From: Mucisphaera sp965279675
GTDB taxonomy: Bacteria; Planctomycetota; Phycisphaerae; Phycisphaerales; Phycisphaeraceae
Assembly (NCBI RefSeq): GCF_965279675.1
Contig: NZ_CBDIIJ010000002.1
Span: 1,426,001 to 1,490,000 of the forward strand
Length of the DNA: 64,000 nt
Direction: 5' to 3'
The notes beneath the pieces were generated by a model. It made no database searches, was not told where the DNA came from, and worked only from the letters and a program-made list of their open reading frames with translations. This document shows positions 8,281 through 15,974 of this stretch, in pieces. Each line of letters opens with the position of its first letter. Within the stretch, counting starts at the first letter, position 1. The position numbers and the translations under genes are program-made.

Positions 8281-9711
8281 CTAGTCCTTCTTGCTTTCCA
8301 GTCGTTCGGCGAGCGTCTGCTTGGGCTTGCCGCGGACCTGGAGGTCGATGGGGACTTCCGAGTAGGGCAGTTCGTCGCGGAAGCGGTTGAGCAGGAACCG
8401 GCGGTAGTTGGGGTTGAACAAGTCTGGGTCGTTGACGAACAGGGCGACGGTGGGTGGGCGCACGGCGGTCTGGGTGGCGTAGTAGACCTTGGCCATCTTC
8501 CCGCCTTTTGAGCTCGGCCCGCGTTCGGACATGATCGTTTCGAGGACCGAGTTCAACTCGCCGGTACCGACGCGGTGCCCGGCCTGCTCGTAGAGGTTGT
8601 TGACCACAACCAGGACCTCACGTAGGCCCTCGGTGTTCTTTGCGCTGATGAAGACGATGGGTGCGAAGGAGAAGCCCTTGAGTTCGCGGTCGATGTACTC
8701 GGCGTACTCCTCTTCGGTGTGGTTCTTCTCGGCGAGGTCCCACTTGTTGATGACGATTACCGTCGGCCGGTGGTGTTCGAGCATCTCGTTGCCGAGCTGT
8801 TTATCGACCTGGCTGATCGGCAGCGAGGCATCGATGAGCAGCAGGCAGACATCGGCCCGCCGGATGCTGCGCAGCGCTCGGTGGTGCGCGTAGTACTCGA
8901 TGTCCTGCTTCATCGACTTGCGTTTGCGCACGCCGGCGGTGTCGATCGCGGTGAAGACCTTGACGCCTTTGCCGGAGTCGAGCGGGACCTCGAAGCGGAC
9001 ATCGACGGAGTCTCGTGTGGTGCCTTCCTGCTCGGAGACGATCACGCGTTCGTCGCCGGCCAGGGCGTTGACCAGCGTCGATTTGCCGGCGTTGCGTTTG
9101 CCGACCACGGCGATGCGGATCCCGGGTTCCAGCGGGTCGCTGGCTTCGGTTTCGTCTTCCGGCAGGTCGAGGTCGTCCACCACCTTCAGGAGGGCTTCGC
9201 AGAAGAGTCGCTTGTTGTGATTGGTCTTGGCTGAGATGAACAGCGGGTCGCCGAGTCCGAGTGCCATGGCCTCGTAGGCGTCGGCCTCGAACTTCTCGGC
9301 GTCGACCTTGTTGACCACCAGGAGGCAGGGCTTGCGGTGCTGGCCCCGGCCCATGCTCTCGCGGATGACATCGGCCACGGTGCGGTCGAGGGGTGTCAGG
9401 CCGGATTGGGCATCGACGACGAAGAGAACGACGTGGGCCTCGGCGAGCCCCGCGGCGATCTGCTGTTCGACCTGCCGGGTGAGGTTCTGGGTGTCGTCGA
9501 TGCCGTAGCCGCCGGTGTCGATGACCTCGACCGGGCGTGGTTCTTCCCCGGGCTCGGTGGGGATGTGACAGGCCGTGGCGACCCGATCACGGGTGACCCC
9601 GGCCATGTCGTCGACAATGCTGATCTTCCGGCCTGCCAGCATGTTCAGCAGCGACGACTTGCCCACGTTCGGGCGACCGACAATCACGATCTTTGGCAGC
9701 ACGGCGGGCAT
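8281..9711 (-). CDS. der: Ribosome assembly GTPase Der (EngA)
   Basis: Two-domain GTPase needed for 50S subunit maturation. The 476-aa length matches the family. GTPase domain 1 has GRPNVGKSS at about residue 12 and NKVD near 133. GTPase domain 2 has GKRNAGKST at about residue 206 and NKWD near 326. A C-terminal KH-like domain (ATQTAVRPPTVALFVN) closes the protein. It is the last gene of a leftward group but is separated from tsaB by about 105 bases, which contain a short hairpin (ACCGTC-ATC-GACGGT). It may therefore have its own promoter. Confidence 0.96.
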   Translation of the reverse strand: MPAVLPKIVIVGRPNVGKSSLLNMLAGRKISIVDDMAGVTRDRVATACHIPTEPGEEPRPVEVIDTGGYGIDDTQNLTRQVEQQIAAGLAEAHVVLFVVDAQSGLTPLDRTVADVIRESMGRGQHRKPCLLVVNKVDAEKFEADAYEAMALGLGDPLFISAKTNHNKRLFCEALLKVVDDLDLPEDETEASDPLEPGIRIAVVGKRNAGKSTLVNALAGDERVIVSEQEGTTRDSVDVRFEVPLDSGKGVKVFTAIDTAGVRKRKSMKQDIEYYAHHRALRSIRRADVCLLLIDASLPISQVDKQLGNEMLEHHRPTVIVINKWDLAEKNHTEEEYAEYIDRELKGFSFAPIVFISAKNTEGLREVLVVVNNLYEQAGHRVGTGELNSVLETIMSERGPSSKGGKMAKVYYATQTAVRPPTVALFVNDPDLFNPNYRRFLLNRFRDELPYSEVPIDLQVRGKPKQTLAERLESKKD

Positions 9712-9816
9712 CCATCCATAGGAAGAGCGAGGGTGGTGGGGCGGGCGGAGCGAATCTCACAAGATAACCGTCATCGACGGTGGTGGTATGGATGGGGCAT
9801 CGCGAGGCGGGGTCGG

Positions 9817-10539
9817 CTATCGACCCGGGGTCTGCTCGGCTTGGCGTTTACGCCAGAGTGTGACAGCTTCGGGTTCGCGACCATACTCGGGCACCAACGT
9901 GCCTGGGTCGCTGAAGTGTCCCCTGTCGGCGGCGGCGCGACCGAGCCGGTAGACGGCTTCGGCGGAGCAGACCGCCTCGTCGCCAAGGAGCCATCTGACG
10001 CCACGGGTTCTGCCGAGATCGATCACGGCCTCGGGCAGCTTCTGGGCCAGCCAGTGGCTGCCATCGGGTTCCGATGCGAGTACGTCGCTGGCATCTCGCG
10101 TGCCCGGCGGCTGTATCTCGTGGAGGTCGTCGCCGGCACGCTCGTAAATCGCGATGTAGCCGGATGAGCCCTTGGTGTTCAGGACGACACCGATGCGTCT
10201 GGCCTCGGGTGGAGCGGTGGATGCCAGCACTTGTGTGGTCGGCACCACCACGGCTTTGGCGCCGGTGGCGAGCACCAGCGCCTGCGCCGTCGCGAAACCG
10301 ATGCGCAGCCCGGTGAAAGAGCCGGGTCCCGATGAGATGGCGAGGGTCGTGATCTCCTGCGGCGAACGGCCGAGCCGGTCGAAGACCCGAGCCAACTGCG
10401 GGATCAGATCGACGGCGTTGCGCCTGGAGGGCTCGAAGGACTCGACGAGATCGGGTGAGTCGGTTTGTCCGACGGCGATGAACGATCGGCGGCCGGTTGT
10501 TTCCAGAGCCACCCAGAGGCCTCGTGCATCGGCGGGCAT
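9817..10539 (-). CDS. tsaB: tRNA threonylcarbamoyladenosine modification protein TsaB
   Basis: Partner of TsaD in making the t6A base at position 37 of ANN-decoding tRNAs. The 240-aa protein has the ASKHA fold, with the conserved ISSGPGSFTGLRIG at about residues 69-82 and the C-terminal YGREPEAVTLWRKR. It starts with an ATG whose A is also the last base of the trpD stop codon (TGATG at 10541-10537), so the two genes are translationally coupled. There is no functional link between t6A and tryptophan synthesis. The pairing is an operon accident or a lineage habit. Confidence 0.9.
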   Translation of the reverse strand: MPADARGLWVALETTGRRSFIAVGQTDSPDLVESFEPSRRNAVDLIPQLARVFDRLGRSPQEITTLAISSGPGSFTGLRIGFATAQALVLATGAKAVVVPTTQVLASTAPPEARRIGVVLNTKGSSGYIAIYERAGDDLHEIQPPGTRDASDVLASEPDGSHWLAQKLPEAVIDLGRTRGVRWLLGDEAVCSAEAVYRLGRAAADRGHFSDPGTLVPEYGREPEAVTLWRKRQAEQTPGR

Positions 10540-11582
10540 CAGCCCGTCGACCGCGAGAGTTCGGCGAGCTTGGCGAGGGTCAGCCGGGCGGCGCCTGAGT
10601 CGATGGCTTCCTGAGCCATCACCAGCCCCTGTTCGAGGCTTTCGGCGGCCTCACCGATGACCAGCGCGGCGCCGGCATTCAGGACGACGGTGTTTCTGGC
10701 TGAGCCCTTCTCGCCATCGAAGACCTGCTTGATGCGTGCGGCACTCTCATCGGGGTTGTTGACCTTGACGGTGTCGAGGTTGTCTCCGGCGAGGCCGTGG
10801 TCCCTGGGGTCGATCACAAGCTCGGTGACCTCACCATCGGCGAGTTGCGAGACCTTGATCGGGGCGAAGGCCGTGAGTTCGCCGAGCCGGCTGCCATCCG
10901 GCAGTTCGGTGGTGATGACCCAGGCCTTCTCGCTGCCCAGTTTGCGGAGGGCTTCGACCATGAGTAACTGGGTGGCTTCATCGCCGACGCCTAGCAGTTG
11001 GTGTCGGGCGCCTGCGGGGTTGGTGAGTGGCCCGAGGAGGTTGAAGATGGTGCGGATCCCGAGCGCTGCCCGAACGGGACCGGCGTGCTTCATCCCCGGG
11101 TGATGAGCCGGCGCGAAGCAGAAGCAGATACCGGCTTCGTCGAGGGCCTTGGGCAGGGCGTCGGCGGGCATCGGCAGTTCGAGGCCGAGTGCCTGGAGCA
11201 CATCCGACGAACCCGAGGCGCTTGTGACTGCGCGGTTGCCGTGTTTGGCGACCGCCAACCCGTGTCGCCGGCCGGCTGCGGCGGCGACGATGGCCGCTGA
11301 GGTTGAGACGTTGAAGAGCCGGGAGCCTGTGCCGCCGGTCCCGCAGGTATCCATCACACGCAGGCCGACCGGTGCCTCGACGGGCACGAGGTGTCGGCGC
11401 ATGGCCCGGGCTCCGGCGACCAGTTCGTCGACCGTGACGCCACGGGCCTGCATGAGGGCGAGCATGGCTCCGACCGCGGCGGGCTCTGCCTGGCCGGTCA
11501 TGATCGCTTCGAAGAGGGGCTCGGCGGCTTCGGTGGTCAGCGATCGCAGCTTCACCAGATCGCCAAGGGCTGCACGTATCAC
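10539..11582 (-). CDS. trpD: Anthranilate phosphoribosyltransferase
   Basis: Second step of tryptophan synthesis from chorismate. It transfers phosphoribose from PRPP to anthranilate. The 347-aa protein shows MDTCGTGGTG at about residues 78-87, FNVSTSAA, the AKHGNRAVTSASGSSDVL block and a later HHPGMKHAGPVRAALGIRT. The start is a GTG at 11582 with CAGGAG nine bases upstream. It is not clustered with other trp genes and lies between a small membrane protein gene and tsaB. Confidence 0.94.
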   Translation of the reverse strand: MIRAALGDLVKLRSLTTEAAEPLFEAIMTGQAEPAAVGAMLALMQARGVTVDELVAGARAMRRHLVPVEAPVGLRVMDTCGTGGTGSRLFNVSTSAAIVAAAAGRRHGLAVAKHGNRAVTSASGSSDVLQALGLELPMPADALPKALDEAGICFCFAPAHHPGMKHAGPVRAALGIRTIFNLLGPLTNPAGARHQLLGVGDEATQLLMVEALRKLGSEKAWVITTELPDGSRLGELTAFAPIKVSQLADGEVTELVIDPRDHGLAGDNLDTVKVNNPDESAARIKQVFDGEKGSARNTVVLNAGAALVIGEAAESLEQGLVMAQEAIDSGAARLTLAKLAELSRSTG

Positions 11583-11601
11583 GTCGGGTTCTCCTGGGGC
11601 C

Positions 11602-11838
11602 TCAGGCGATTTCGGTCAGGATCCAGAGGGCTGCTGCGACAGCTACCATGCCCAGCAGGATCTGAAAGCCGAGGAACAGCGATTCGGGGACGAGTCGATC
11701 CAGCGTTGGCATCTTGATGGCCTTGTAGACCAGTGCCACGGCGAGCGACAGGGGAATCAGCAGCCAGAGCCAGACCGACTCCATCGAGAGCGGGTCCAGG
11801 AATGGCCGCCAGGCGAGGTTCAGCAGCAGGGGGCTCAT
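11602..11838 (-). CDS. Small two-helix membrane protein, unknown
   Basis: A 78-aa protein from the ATG at 11838, or 83 aa from the ATG at 11853, which has the better GGCGAGG ribosome-binding site. Two hydrophobic helices (VWLWLLIPLSLAVALVYKAI and FLGFQILLGMVAVAAALWIL) are joined by a short loop. The gene sits between the DUF6677 gene and trpD on the same strand, touching or overlapping the former and 19 bases from the latter. It resembles short planctomycete membrane proteins that follow DUF6677 genes, so the two may work together. I do not recognise a function. Confidence 0.6.
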   Translation of the reverse strand: MSPLLLNLAWRPFLDPLSMESVWLWLLIPLSLAVALVYKAIKMPTLDRLVPESLFLGFQILLGMVAVAAALWILTEIA

Positions 11839-11845
11839 GGCGAGC

Positions 11846-12340
11846 TCAGGCATGGGCGGCCTCGCCTTCCATGACCTCAAGGGCTTTCTCTCTGGCGCGA
11901 GGGTCGCGGTAGGCCACATCGATCAGTGCCAGCAGATTCAGGAGTCCGGCCATGGCGGCAAAGATGGTGCCCTGCTCGTGCGTGTGGTTGTAGCTGGGGA
12001 CGAAGGCAGGGGGCCCTGCGGGCTGGCCGTTCACGAGGGTGCCTTCGGGGGGTGGCGGTTTGCCCTGCGGGGTTTTCATGCTGGCGTGCAGCCATTCGAC
12101 CGGGATAGTGGGAGCGACGAGCACCTGACAGGCGTACCAGGCCGGGTGTTGCTGGCGATCGAGCACGCTGATGCCGCCGATCAGCAGACCCGACAGCCAG
12201 AGCCCACCGATGGCGAAGAACAGGACGAGTGCTCGCTTGGTCTCGCCGAGCACGGCGTGGCCGGCACCCGGGATGAGCCAGCCCGCGAGGGCCGCCAGCG
12301 GGTGCCAGCGGGGTTGGTCTGCGGAGTTGGTTTGGCTCAC
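11846..12340 (-). CDS. DUF6677-type membrane protein
   Basis: A 164-aa membrane protein with the opening ALAGWLIPGAGHAVLGETKRA, typical of DUF6677, a group known mainly from planctomycetes. Two hydrophobic segments follow directly, then a proline-rich loop with PPPPEGTLVNGQPAGPPAF, then a last hydrophobic helix near the C-terminus. The GTG at 12340 is preferred because GGAG lies nine bases upstream. The frame is open to an ATG at 12520, but that longer form would cover the divergent promoter at 12.4 kb. Function unknown. Confidence 0.65.
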   Translation of the reverse strand: MSQTNSADQPRWHPLAALAGWLIPGAGHAVLGETKRALVLFFAIGGLWLSGLLIGGISVLDRQQHPAWYACQVLVAPTIPVEWLHASMKTPQGKPPPPEGTLVNGQPAGPPAFVPSYNHTHEQGTIFAAMAGLLNLLALIDVAYRDPRAREKALEVMEGEAAHA

Positions 12341-12396
12341 TGGGAAACTGGCTCCGAAGGGGGTCTGACAAACGGTGAAGGATTCGCTAAAAAGCG

Positions 12397-12427
12397 TTGA
12401 CAACCCTACGTGGCTGGTTAGTGTAAC
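12397..12427 (+). promoter_or_regulatory. Promoter of the acidic mini-protein gene
   Basis: A perfect TTGACA (12397-12402) is followed at 16 bases by TAGTGT (12419-12424), or at 19 bases by TGTAAC. The expected transcript starts about 90 bases before the acidic protein gene. Confidence 0.5.
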
Positions 12428-12518
12428 CGCCGCACGCCGGTCGAGAACCCTGTCATCCCAGGGGGTGCGTGCCCCCTCAGTTTCCCGCCGGCTCGCACGG
12501 AACGCATCGGAGTAGCAC

Positions 12519-12785
12519 ATGGCCGCTCAACACGAAGCCTTTACCGCTCGACTGACCGACGACAGCGATCTTCAGAAGCTGCCCTGGCTGGCTCCCTGGC
12601 CCCAGACCGACCCGCTGCTTTCCATCGATGACGAAGATGAGGATGATGACGACATCTTCGAAGATGACGACGATGACGATTTTCTTGACGACGATGATGA
12701 CGACTTCGACGACGACGAGGAGGATGACCTTCTCGACGACGACGATGATGACGATACCGATGACGACTTCCTAGACGACGAGTGA
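12519..12785 (+). CDS. Extremely acidic mini-protein (poly-Asp/Glu)
   Basis: An 88-aa protein. The first 36 residues are ordinary (MAAQHEAFTARLTDD, then KLPWLAPWPQ). From about residue 37 to the end it is almost all Asp and Glu with regular Phe, Leu or Ile breaks, such as FLDDDDDDFDDDEEDD and FLDDE. The ribosome-binding site GGAG and a consensus promoter upstream argue that it is a real, well-expressed gene and not a low-complexity accident. Possible roles are metal or cation buffering, DNA mimicry or binding of a basic partner. None is shown. The next gene encodes an arginine-rich basic protein 37 bases downstream, and a charge-based pair is conceivable. Confidence 0.75.
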   Translation: MAAQHEAFTARLTDDSDLQKLPWLAPWPQTDPLLSIDDEDEDDDDIFEDDDDDDFLDDDDDDFDDDEEDDLLDDDDDDDTDDDFLDDE

Positions 12786-12822
12786 TCCGGTGTTCGGGCG
12801 CTCGCGACGAAAGGCAGCGTCC

Positions 12823-13221
12823 ATGACAGCGGATTCCAAGCCGGACCATCAGCAACAAGCTCCCCGAGAACGCGGACCCGACCGACGCAAGTCGGTTGTC
12901 GATCTGCGTCCACCCGGCACCGGCCTCGAACGCCGGCGCGGCCCCGGCCGCAGGCTCTCTGATTTTGCGCGTGCCGCGGAGGAGGGTGAACTGACCGCAG
13001 AGCAGTTCCTGTTCGTCAAAGCCATCGATGCATTCAAGCGCGGGAATGACCGTCCTTTCCCGAGCTGGACCGAGGTTCTGGAAGTGATCCGCAAGCTGGG
13101 GTACCGCAAGACGGCGAGGTCGCAGATCGATCTGCCTGCTGCGGAGGACTGGCTCGAACCGGCGGACGCTCCGGCGTTCCCGGAGCCGCGGTCCGACGAC
13201 GCCGATCAGCAGGCCGCCTGA
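12823..13221 (+). CDS. Arginine-rich hypothetical protein next to the acidic protein
   Basis: A 132-aa soluble protein not recognised. The N-terminal third is basic and disordered-looking (RERGPDRRKS, GLERRRGPGRRLSDF). The middle has a compact helical part, TAEQFLFVKAIDAFKRGNDRPFPSWTEVLEVIRKLGYRK. The C-terminus is acidic. The ATG at 12823 follows AAAGG. A GTG at 12790 is possible but lacks a good ribosome-binding site. The SWTEVLEVIRKLGYRKT part resembles a small helix-turn-helix, so a regulatory or DNA-associated role is conceivable. Confidence 0.6.
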   Translation: MTADSKPDHQQQAPRERGPDRRKSVVDLRPPGTGLERRRGPGRRLSDFARAAEEGELTAEQFLFVKAIDAFKRGNDRPFPSWTEVLEVIRKLGYRKTARSQIDLPAAEDWLEPADAPAFPEPRSDDADQQAA

Positions 13222-13268
13222 GGCCATTGGCCATCGATCGGCTATCGTCCCCGGACGAAAGGCCCTCG

Positions 13269-13796
13269 ATGGAACCCAGCCAACCTTCTAAGACGCCGCA
13301 CAGGATCGATTATCGCATCGCGACGCTTTGTTACGTCTTCGATGCGAACGATCGGGTCCTGCTGATTCATCGCCGCAAGCCTCCCAACCAGCACCTCTAC
13401 TCACCGGTCGGTGGCAAGCTCGATACGGTCGCGGGGGAGAGTCCGGCTCAGTGTGCGCAGCGCGAGCTGCGCGAGGAAACCGGGCTCGAGCTCCCGCTGG
13501 AACGGTTACACCTGACGGGGCTGGTTTCCGAAACGGCGTATCAGGGTCAGACGCACTGGCTGATGTTTCTGTTCGAGGTCACGGTGCCGCAGGTGCTCGA
13601 AGAGGCCGAGCACGAGGAGGGCCGGCTGGCCTGGGTGCGGGTGGATGATCTCGATGCGCTGCCGATGCCCGATACCGACCGCGAGATCATCTGGCCGCTT
13701 TTCTGGCAGCACCGGGGCGGTTTTTTCAGTGCTCACATCGACTGCAGGGGGTCTGAGATGGCCTGGACACTCGACCGCTCGATGCCGGCCGATTAG
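13269..13796 (+). CDS. NUDIX hydrolase, 8-oxo-dGTPase-like
   Basis: A 175-aa hydrolase of nucleoside diphosphate derivatives. The NUDIX box runs from GGKLDTVAGES to RELREETGLEL at about residues 51-75 and has every consensus residue. The N-terminal CYVFDANDRVLLIHRRKPPN and the closing WPLFWQHRGGFFSAHI match the group once called MutT-like 8-oxo-dGTP diphosphatases. The ATG at 13269 follows GAAAGG. The true substrate is not certain from sequence. Confidence 0.85.
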   Translation: MEPSQPSKTPHRIDYRIATLCYVFDANDRVLLIHRRKPPNQHLYSPVGGKLDTVAGESPAQCAQRELREETGLELPLERLHLTGLVSETAYQGQTHWLMFLFEVTVPQVLEEAEHEEGRLAWVRVDDLDALPMPDTDREIIWPLFWQHRGGFFSAHIDCRGSEMAWTLDRSMPAD

Positions 13797-13854
13797 CCAT
13801 GTAACACCCGTGAAACTGGGTGGTGTTGAAATCTTGCGGACGGCCTTTCTGCGA

Positions 13855-13885
13855 CTTGTCCGAACAAGCGATCGCACGTTATTAT
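13855..13885 (+). promoter_or_regulatory. AraC-gene promoter with inverted repeat over -35
   Basis: TTGTCC (13856-13861) and TATTAT (13880-13885) are 18 bases apart. The -35 box is part of CTTGT-CCGA-ACAAG (13855-13868), an inverted repeat that could be an operator. The start of transcription would be near 13892, leaving a leader of about 140 bases before the AraC gene. Confidence 0.5.
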
Positions 13886-13908
13886 GTCGCGTCCGGGACG
13901 AGAGATAC

Positions 13909-13978
13909 GGGGGGAAACGCCATAGGATTCATCAGCTTCTTATAAGCCGTGGCAAGCCTACTCGGTTCTGTTCCCCCC
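13909..13978 (+). promoter_or_regulatory. Structured 5' leader of the AraC gene
   Basis: GGGGGGAA (13909-13916) pairs perfectly with TTCCCCCC (13971-13978) and closes a domain of 54 bases that holds smaller hairpins such as GCC-GT-GGC. It lies entirely inside the predicted leader. It matches no riboswitch class I can recall, so a cis-acting RNA switch is only a proposal. Confidence 0.35.
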
Positions 13979-14032
13979 TCATGACAACATACCCCAGTCA
14001 CCCCTACTGAGATCGTGAGATAGGACAGCACT

Positions 14033-15118
14033 TTGGCGTCAGCAAAAAACCAAGAGATCGAAACCGCCTCCTTCGCTTCGTGGGACCACGGCTCGTCCCA
14101 CCTGCTTCGGAACCTCAATGACCAGGTCAAGGTCGATGGCTTCAGCCTCGCTGTCCTTGAACCCGGCAAGCCGGACGCCGACGCCTTCATTGCCGGAGCC
14201 GGTCTCAAGGGCGACCAGATCGGTCCCTGGTGTGCCTCGGGTTCGTCGAGCGATCCGCTGTTCCAGGAAGCCGTCAAGAAGGGTTCTGCGACCGGGCGTG
14301 GGCTGAAGACCAAGCCCTCCCCGCCGGCACCCGGCAAGCAGATCGTGATCGCGACCGAGCAGGCCACCCCCGGCGAGAAGGCCGTCTGGGTACTCATTGG
14401 CGGCCGTGAGAAGCCCTTTTCCGAAGACGAGGTCAAAGCCTGGTCCCTGGCCCTGCACAGCATCCGCACGGCTTTCGACTTCATGCCCGAGCCCGGGATG
14501 TCGCGGCTGGTGCTTGCTGCAGATGACCGCGTGATCCACGCCGACCCGGTGCTGCGTGCCCGAGCCCTGAGCCGTCCGCAACTCCTGACCGAACTCTCAA
14601 CCAGCCTCCGCCCGATCATCGAGCAGCGCTGGCCGGAGACGGAGTATTTCCAGCGACACGACCTGTCCTTCGAACTCGATGGTGAGCCTGTCTGGGTTCG
14701 GTTCCACTTCGGTCATGCCCCCGGCGACAGCGAGGGTGAGCACCTGTATCTGGAGCTCCGGCCGCTGACCGCCGACGACGTGCCTCCTGCCGGTCTGGTG
14801 CCCGACGATCGCATCGCTCAGGCAGCCGCCTATATCTCCGACCGGTTTGCCTCGGCCCCGAATCTGGCCGAGATCGCGGCATCGGTGGAGACAAGTCCCT
14901 TCCACTTCCACCGGCTCTTCTCCAAGCAGATGAAGATCAGCCCGAAGCACTTCCAACTCCGGCTGCAGATGCAGATCGCCAAATGGATGCTCCGGGCAGG
15001 GCGCAAGCCCATCGGCACGATCGCCACGGAGACGGGCTTCTCCAGCCACGGTCACTTCACGGCGACGTTCCACCGGATTGTCGGGGTCAGCCCGACCCAG
15101 TACCGGGAGCAGTCCTGA
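14033..15118 (+). CDS. AraC-family transcription regulator
   Basis: A 361-aa regulator. The last 100 residues are a typical AraC DNA-binding domain: IAQAAAYISDRFASAPNLAEIA as the first helix-turn-helix and IGTIATETGFSSHGHFTATFHR with GVSPTQYRE as the second. The N-terminal 240 residues form a GAF-like sensor (VLIGGREKPFSEDEVKAWSLAL) followed by a PAS-like part. The start is a TTG at 14033 with AGGA eight bases upstream. No ATG lies nearby in frame. It is a single gene after a long structured leader. Ligand and targets are unknown. Confidence 0.85.
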   Translation: MASAKNQEIETASFASWDHGSSHLLRNLNDQVKVDGFSLAVLEPGKPDADAFIAGAGLKGDQIGPWCASGSSSDPLFQEAVKKGSATGRGLKTKPSPPAPGKQIVIATEQATPGEKAVWVLIGGREKPFSEDEVKAWSLALHSIRTAFDFMPEPGMSRLVLAADDRVIHADPVLRARALSRPQLLTELSTSLRPIIEQRWPETEYFQRHDLSFELDGEPVWVRFHFGHAPGDSEGEHLYLELRPLTADDVPPAGLVPDDRIAQAAAYISDRFASAPNLAEIAASVETSPFHFHRLFSKQMKISPKHFQLRLQMQIAKWMLRAGRKPIGTIATETGFSSHGHFTATFHRIVGVSPTQYREQS

Positions 15119-15248
15119 TCGCCGCAAGGCTGCATCCGATAAGCCGGCGCGAACCTATGCGGCTTCTGGTCACGTAAGAGTCCCGACGACGCCGATGATG
15201 GTGGCAGATGGGCTCGCCGGCTGGCTGCGGCTCTGTCTATCCGCCCGC

Positions 15249-15277
15249 TTGGACCTTCAGGACGCACCGTCTATCCT
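15249..15277 (+). promoter_or_regulatory. Sigma70 promoter of the lipoprotein gene
   Basis: TTGGAC (15249-15254) and TATCCT (15272-15277) are 17 bases apart, about 40 bases before the ATG at 15318. Confidence 0.55.
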
Positions 15278-15283
15278 GTAGCC

Positions 15284-15297
15284 AGGCGTCGACGCCT
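15284..15297. promoter_or_regulatory. Perfect 14-bp palindrome at the transcription start
   Basis: AGGCGTCGACGCCT lies just after the -10 box of the promoter at 15249-15277, a position where a repressor would block initiation. No regulator is identified. Confidence 0.35.
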
Positions 15298-15317
15298 CCC
15301 GAAAGGACCTCGCTCTC

Positions 15318-15953
15318 ATGGCATGGACTTCTCTCAAGCCTCGTCAGACCGCATCGGCCGTGGTTGCCCTGGCTGGTGTGACCCTCGCCGTCGGCTGCAC
15401 CGCCGACCGAACCACCTACGTCAGCACGGCGATGAGCCTTAAAACCGTAGAGGTGGTCGATACTCTCCGCGACGAGACGCTCTGGACGATGGACATCCCT
15501 GCCGAGCAGAAGCTGATTATCGACTTCGATTCGCCCCGTGAAGACGCGATCTTCAAGTACGACGGTTCCCCGCCCACGATCTTCAGCTGGGAACTCCGCG
15601 AAGCCGGCAGCAAGACACTTTTTGGCCAGTACTACCTTTCGGACGCCATCGACAAGGGCAAGGTCGAGTTGCCGGGTGACCGGCAGGTGATTGCCCGGAT
15701 GACGATCCGGCCGTCCGAGTCCGGTTTCGAGGAGCCATTGCCGCAGTTGTTCCAGGAGGAGCCGAGTGACGTCGAGATCGCTCCGACACCGGCAGAGCCC
15801 GAGATCGTCGAGCCCGCCGCGACCATGGAGCCGGCTCCCGAGCCCGAGCCGGCGGCTGATCTGGAATCCCTCATCCTGCCCGAGCCCGAACCGGCTCCCG
15901 CTGAGGCACCCGCGCCCGCGATTATTCTCGAGGGTGCTCCGACACGGCGTTAG
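15318..15953 (+). CDS. Lipoprotein with proline/glutamate-rich tail, unknown
   Basis: A 211-aa exported protein. The signal peptide ends in a lipobox (LAVGC, cysteine 27). The middle 110 residues form a beta-rich region (LRDETLWTMDIPAEQKLIIDFDSP). The last 60 are low complexity, with repeated PEPEPAP. The ATG at 15318 follows GAAAGGA. The next gene, 21 bases away, also encodes an exported protein, so the two probably form one unit at the cell envelope. No family recognised. Confidence 0.7.
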   Translation: MAWTSLKPRQTASAVVALAGVTLAVGCTADRTTYVSTAMSLKTVEVVDTLRDETLWTMDIPAEQKLIIDFDSPREDAIFKYDGSPPTIFSWELREAGSKTLFGQYYLSDAIDKGKVELPGDRQVIARMTIRPSESGFEEPLPQLFQEEPSDVEIAPTPAEPEIVEPAATMEPAPEPEPAADLESLILPEPEPAPAEAPAPAIILEGAPTRR

Positions 15954-15974
15954 ACCCCAGGGACGCCAGCCAGC

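Noticed and set aside
13909..13978. Known riboswitch (cyclic di-GMP, cobalamin, TPP, SAM) in the AraC leader
   Set aside because: None of the conserved core sequences of these classes is present.
15119..15248. Possible tRNA-like or small gene after the AraC gene
   Set aside because: No cloverleaf and no frame with a start signal. The region holds only the promoter of the next gene near its end.
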